Part shown: positions 63,209-64,000 of the stretch, one piece after another | Numbering within the stretch: position 1 is the stretch's first letter | How the letters are laid out: every line of letters begins with the position of its first letter | Assembly (NCBI RefSeq): GCF_947331445.1 | Contig: NZ_CAMZOG010000009.1 | Location: forward strand, 26,668-90,667 | From: Parendozoicomonas sp. Alg238-R29 | GTDB lineage: Bacteria > Pseudomonadota > Gammaproteobacteria > Pseudomonadales > Endozoicomonadaceae | Length of the DNA stretch: 64,000 bases | Reading direction: 5' to 3' | Position numbers and translations under genes: made by a program | Notes under the pieces: generated by a model | Told to the model about the DNA's origin: nothing | Database searches by the model: none | What the model saw: only the letters and a program-made list of their open reading frames with translations

Positions 63209-64000
63209 TGTCGGACTGGCCCGTCCATTTGAGTCCTTTTTGATCATATCGGCCTACAGAGCTCATATCTGCCTTCAGAGGTCACTTACTCAAACAGAAC
63301 GCCAGCGTAACCTCATGAGACAGTGGCTGACTACAAGCCAATAAAGCACCAGAGCCAGCCATTTTTTATCATCGACTTGCTTCAGGTTGAACATTCGGCG
63401 CAGGTTGAATGTCAGGCAGACCAGATCCCACTCTTTCGAGACCACTTCCAGTCCCCGCACCAGGAATCGCCGATATCCCATTGCCTCCTTCTGTATTCCG
63501 AAGGTGGGCTCTATCGTGCATTTTCGTCGGCTGTAGATGGCTCGCCCTTCTTGTGTCTGCAAGCGCCAGCGCATCCACTCCAAAGCGCTGGCGTCATCAT
63601 CCGGGACTGGCGGGTCCGGCTGGAAACGCTGCAAGGGGGGCGGGTTGTGCTCATCCCGTTTTATAGCAATGTAGGGTGTCAGTTCTTCTTTATCCACAGC
63701 GCAGACATTAGCCTCGCTGAAGTAGCCCGTGTCGGCCAGTAACCCCTCAGCTTTTCCAAGCACGGGGGCCAGTATGCGTAACTGTCTGAGTGTTGGCTCA
63801 ACTTCTTTTTTGTCATTCGGTGCCTGAGTCACATGACGTGTCACGATCAGACCACTCCCGATGTCTACAGACGCCTGGGCATTGTAGGCTTGTTCGAATG
63901 CACCACCGGCAGTGGGCATAATACGAGATTCGTCGTCTGTCAGGTTGACCTGGTCTTTGTCCCCTGCACCTGGTTCCGGTGGCTTTGGCGCTTTGCCGGG
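63209..64000 (-). mobile_element. IS1182-family insertion sequence, right part
   Basis: The sequence from about 63209 to the window edge is the 3' end of an IS1182-type element, identified by its transposase. The left boundary is set by where the pilin reading frame loses similarity; the exact base cannot be fixed. The rest of the element lies beyond the window, so the other end and the pilin 3' half cannot be seen. Confidence 0.8.
63290..64000 (-). CDS. IS1182-family transposase, partial at the window edge
   Basis: The reading frame stays open from the window edge down to the stop at 63290. It contains SRIMPTAGGAFEQAYNAQ, VTRHVTQAPNDKKEVEPTL, LLADTGYFSEANV, the IS1182-type AIKRDEHNPPPLQRF, and the C-terminal REGRAIYSRRKCTIEPTFG segment with the catalytic Glu. 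The DDE domain (PF13751-like) is intact in the visible 237 residues, so a full-length enzyme is possible. An in-frame ATG at 63919 is internal and not the true start. Confidence 0.9.
   Translation of the reverse strand, partial: PGKAPKPPEPGAGDKDQVNLTDDESRIMPTAGGAFEQAYNAQASVDIGSGLIVTRHVTQAPNDKKEVEPTLRQLRILAPVLGKAEGLLADTGYFSEANVCAVDKEELTPYIAIKRDEHNPPPLQRFQPDPPVPDDDASALEWMRWRLQTQEGRAIYSRRKCTIEPTFGIQKEAMGYRRFLVRGLEVVSKEWDLVCLTFNLRRMFNLKQVDDKKWLALVLYWLVVSHCLMRLRWRSV

Overview
The window reads as a chromosomal segment of a gammaproteobacterium of the Oceanospirillales type, and an Endozoicomonas-like animal symbiont is my best guess. The housekeeping blocks ppx-trxA-rho-ubiD and ftsY-ftsE-ftsX-rpoH are gammaproteobacterial in content and order. 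The accessory DNA is rich in IS remnants and contains large proteins of unknown function plus a cyclophilin that looks metazoan. The genus is inferred; no rRNA gene is present to test it.

Region 1 (1-6010) is accessory. It holds an unknown protein, a PcfJ-like protein and a four-helix membrane protein on the minus strand, a degraded DUF819 transporter remnant, and a 976-residue repeat protein on the plus strand whose C-terminus resembles YopT-type cysteine proteases. Region 2 (6011-14320) is a mobile island. IS1595 and IS200 remnants lead into a restriction-modification cluster of Vsr repair nuclease, an MvaI/BcnI-family endonuclease with a large extra N-terminal half, and a C5-cytosine methyltransferase. 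Further transposase and plasmid-like fragments follow, then a 22-bp-period repeat array in front of an AAA/DUF4143 ATPase, and a 73-bp palindrome.

Region 3 (14358-21227) carries the secreted cyclophilin, a sulfatase divergent from an AraC-type regulator, a broken ABC-transporter binding protein cut by a miniature inverted-repeat element, and parC. Region 4 (21713-30247) is a complete lactate-use locus: an LldR-type repressor, a promoter with a perfect palindromic operator, lactate permease, the LldEFG iron-sulfur L-lactate dehydrogenase, and a large FAD/Fe-S D-lactate dehydrogenase. Region 5 (30401-38270) concerns fatty acids: a lipoprotein, an acyl-CoA ligase divergent from an AraC regulator, an unknown acidic protein, an IS-derived 265-bp element, and a two-gene beta-oxidation operon.

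Region 6 (38358-54718) is mostly core genome: flavin reductase, an alpha/beta hydrolase, ubiD, a methyltransferase, rho, trxA, ppx, a GlpT/UhpT-type transporter, the Rep helicase, a LysR regulator, cytochrome b561, YceI, an M32 carboxypeptidase and rpoH. Region 7 (54719-64000) begins with a full copy of the miniature element and a secreted 523-residue unknown protein, both placed between rpoH and ftsX, which are normally adjacent. Then come ftsX, ftsE, ftsY, a Na+/H+ antiporter, rsmD and a YheT-type hydrolase. A type IV pilin gene cut by an IS1182-family element runs to the window edge.

No rRNA, tRNA, CRISPR array or replication origin was seen. The most unusual items are the cyclophilin-B-like gene, the insertion between rpoH and ftsX, the 976-residue protein, the two-part restriction endonuclease, and the small non-autonomous elements with shared or well-defined ends.
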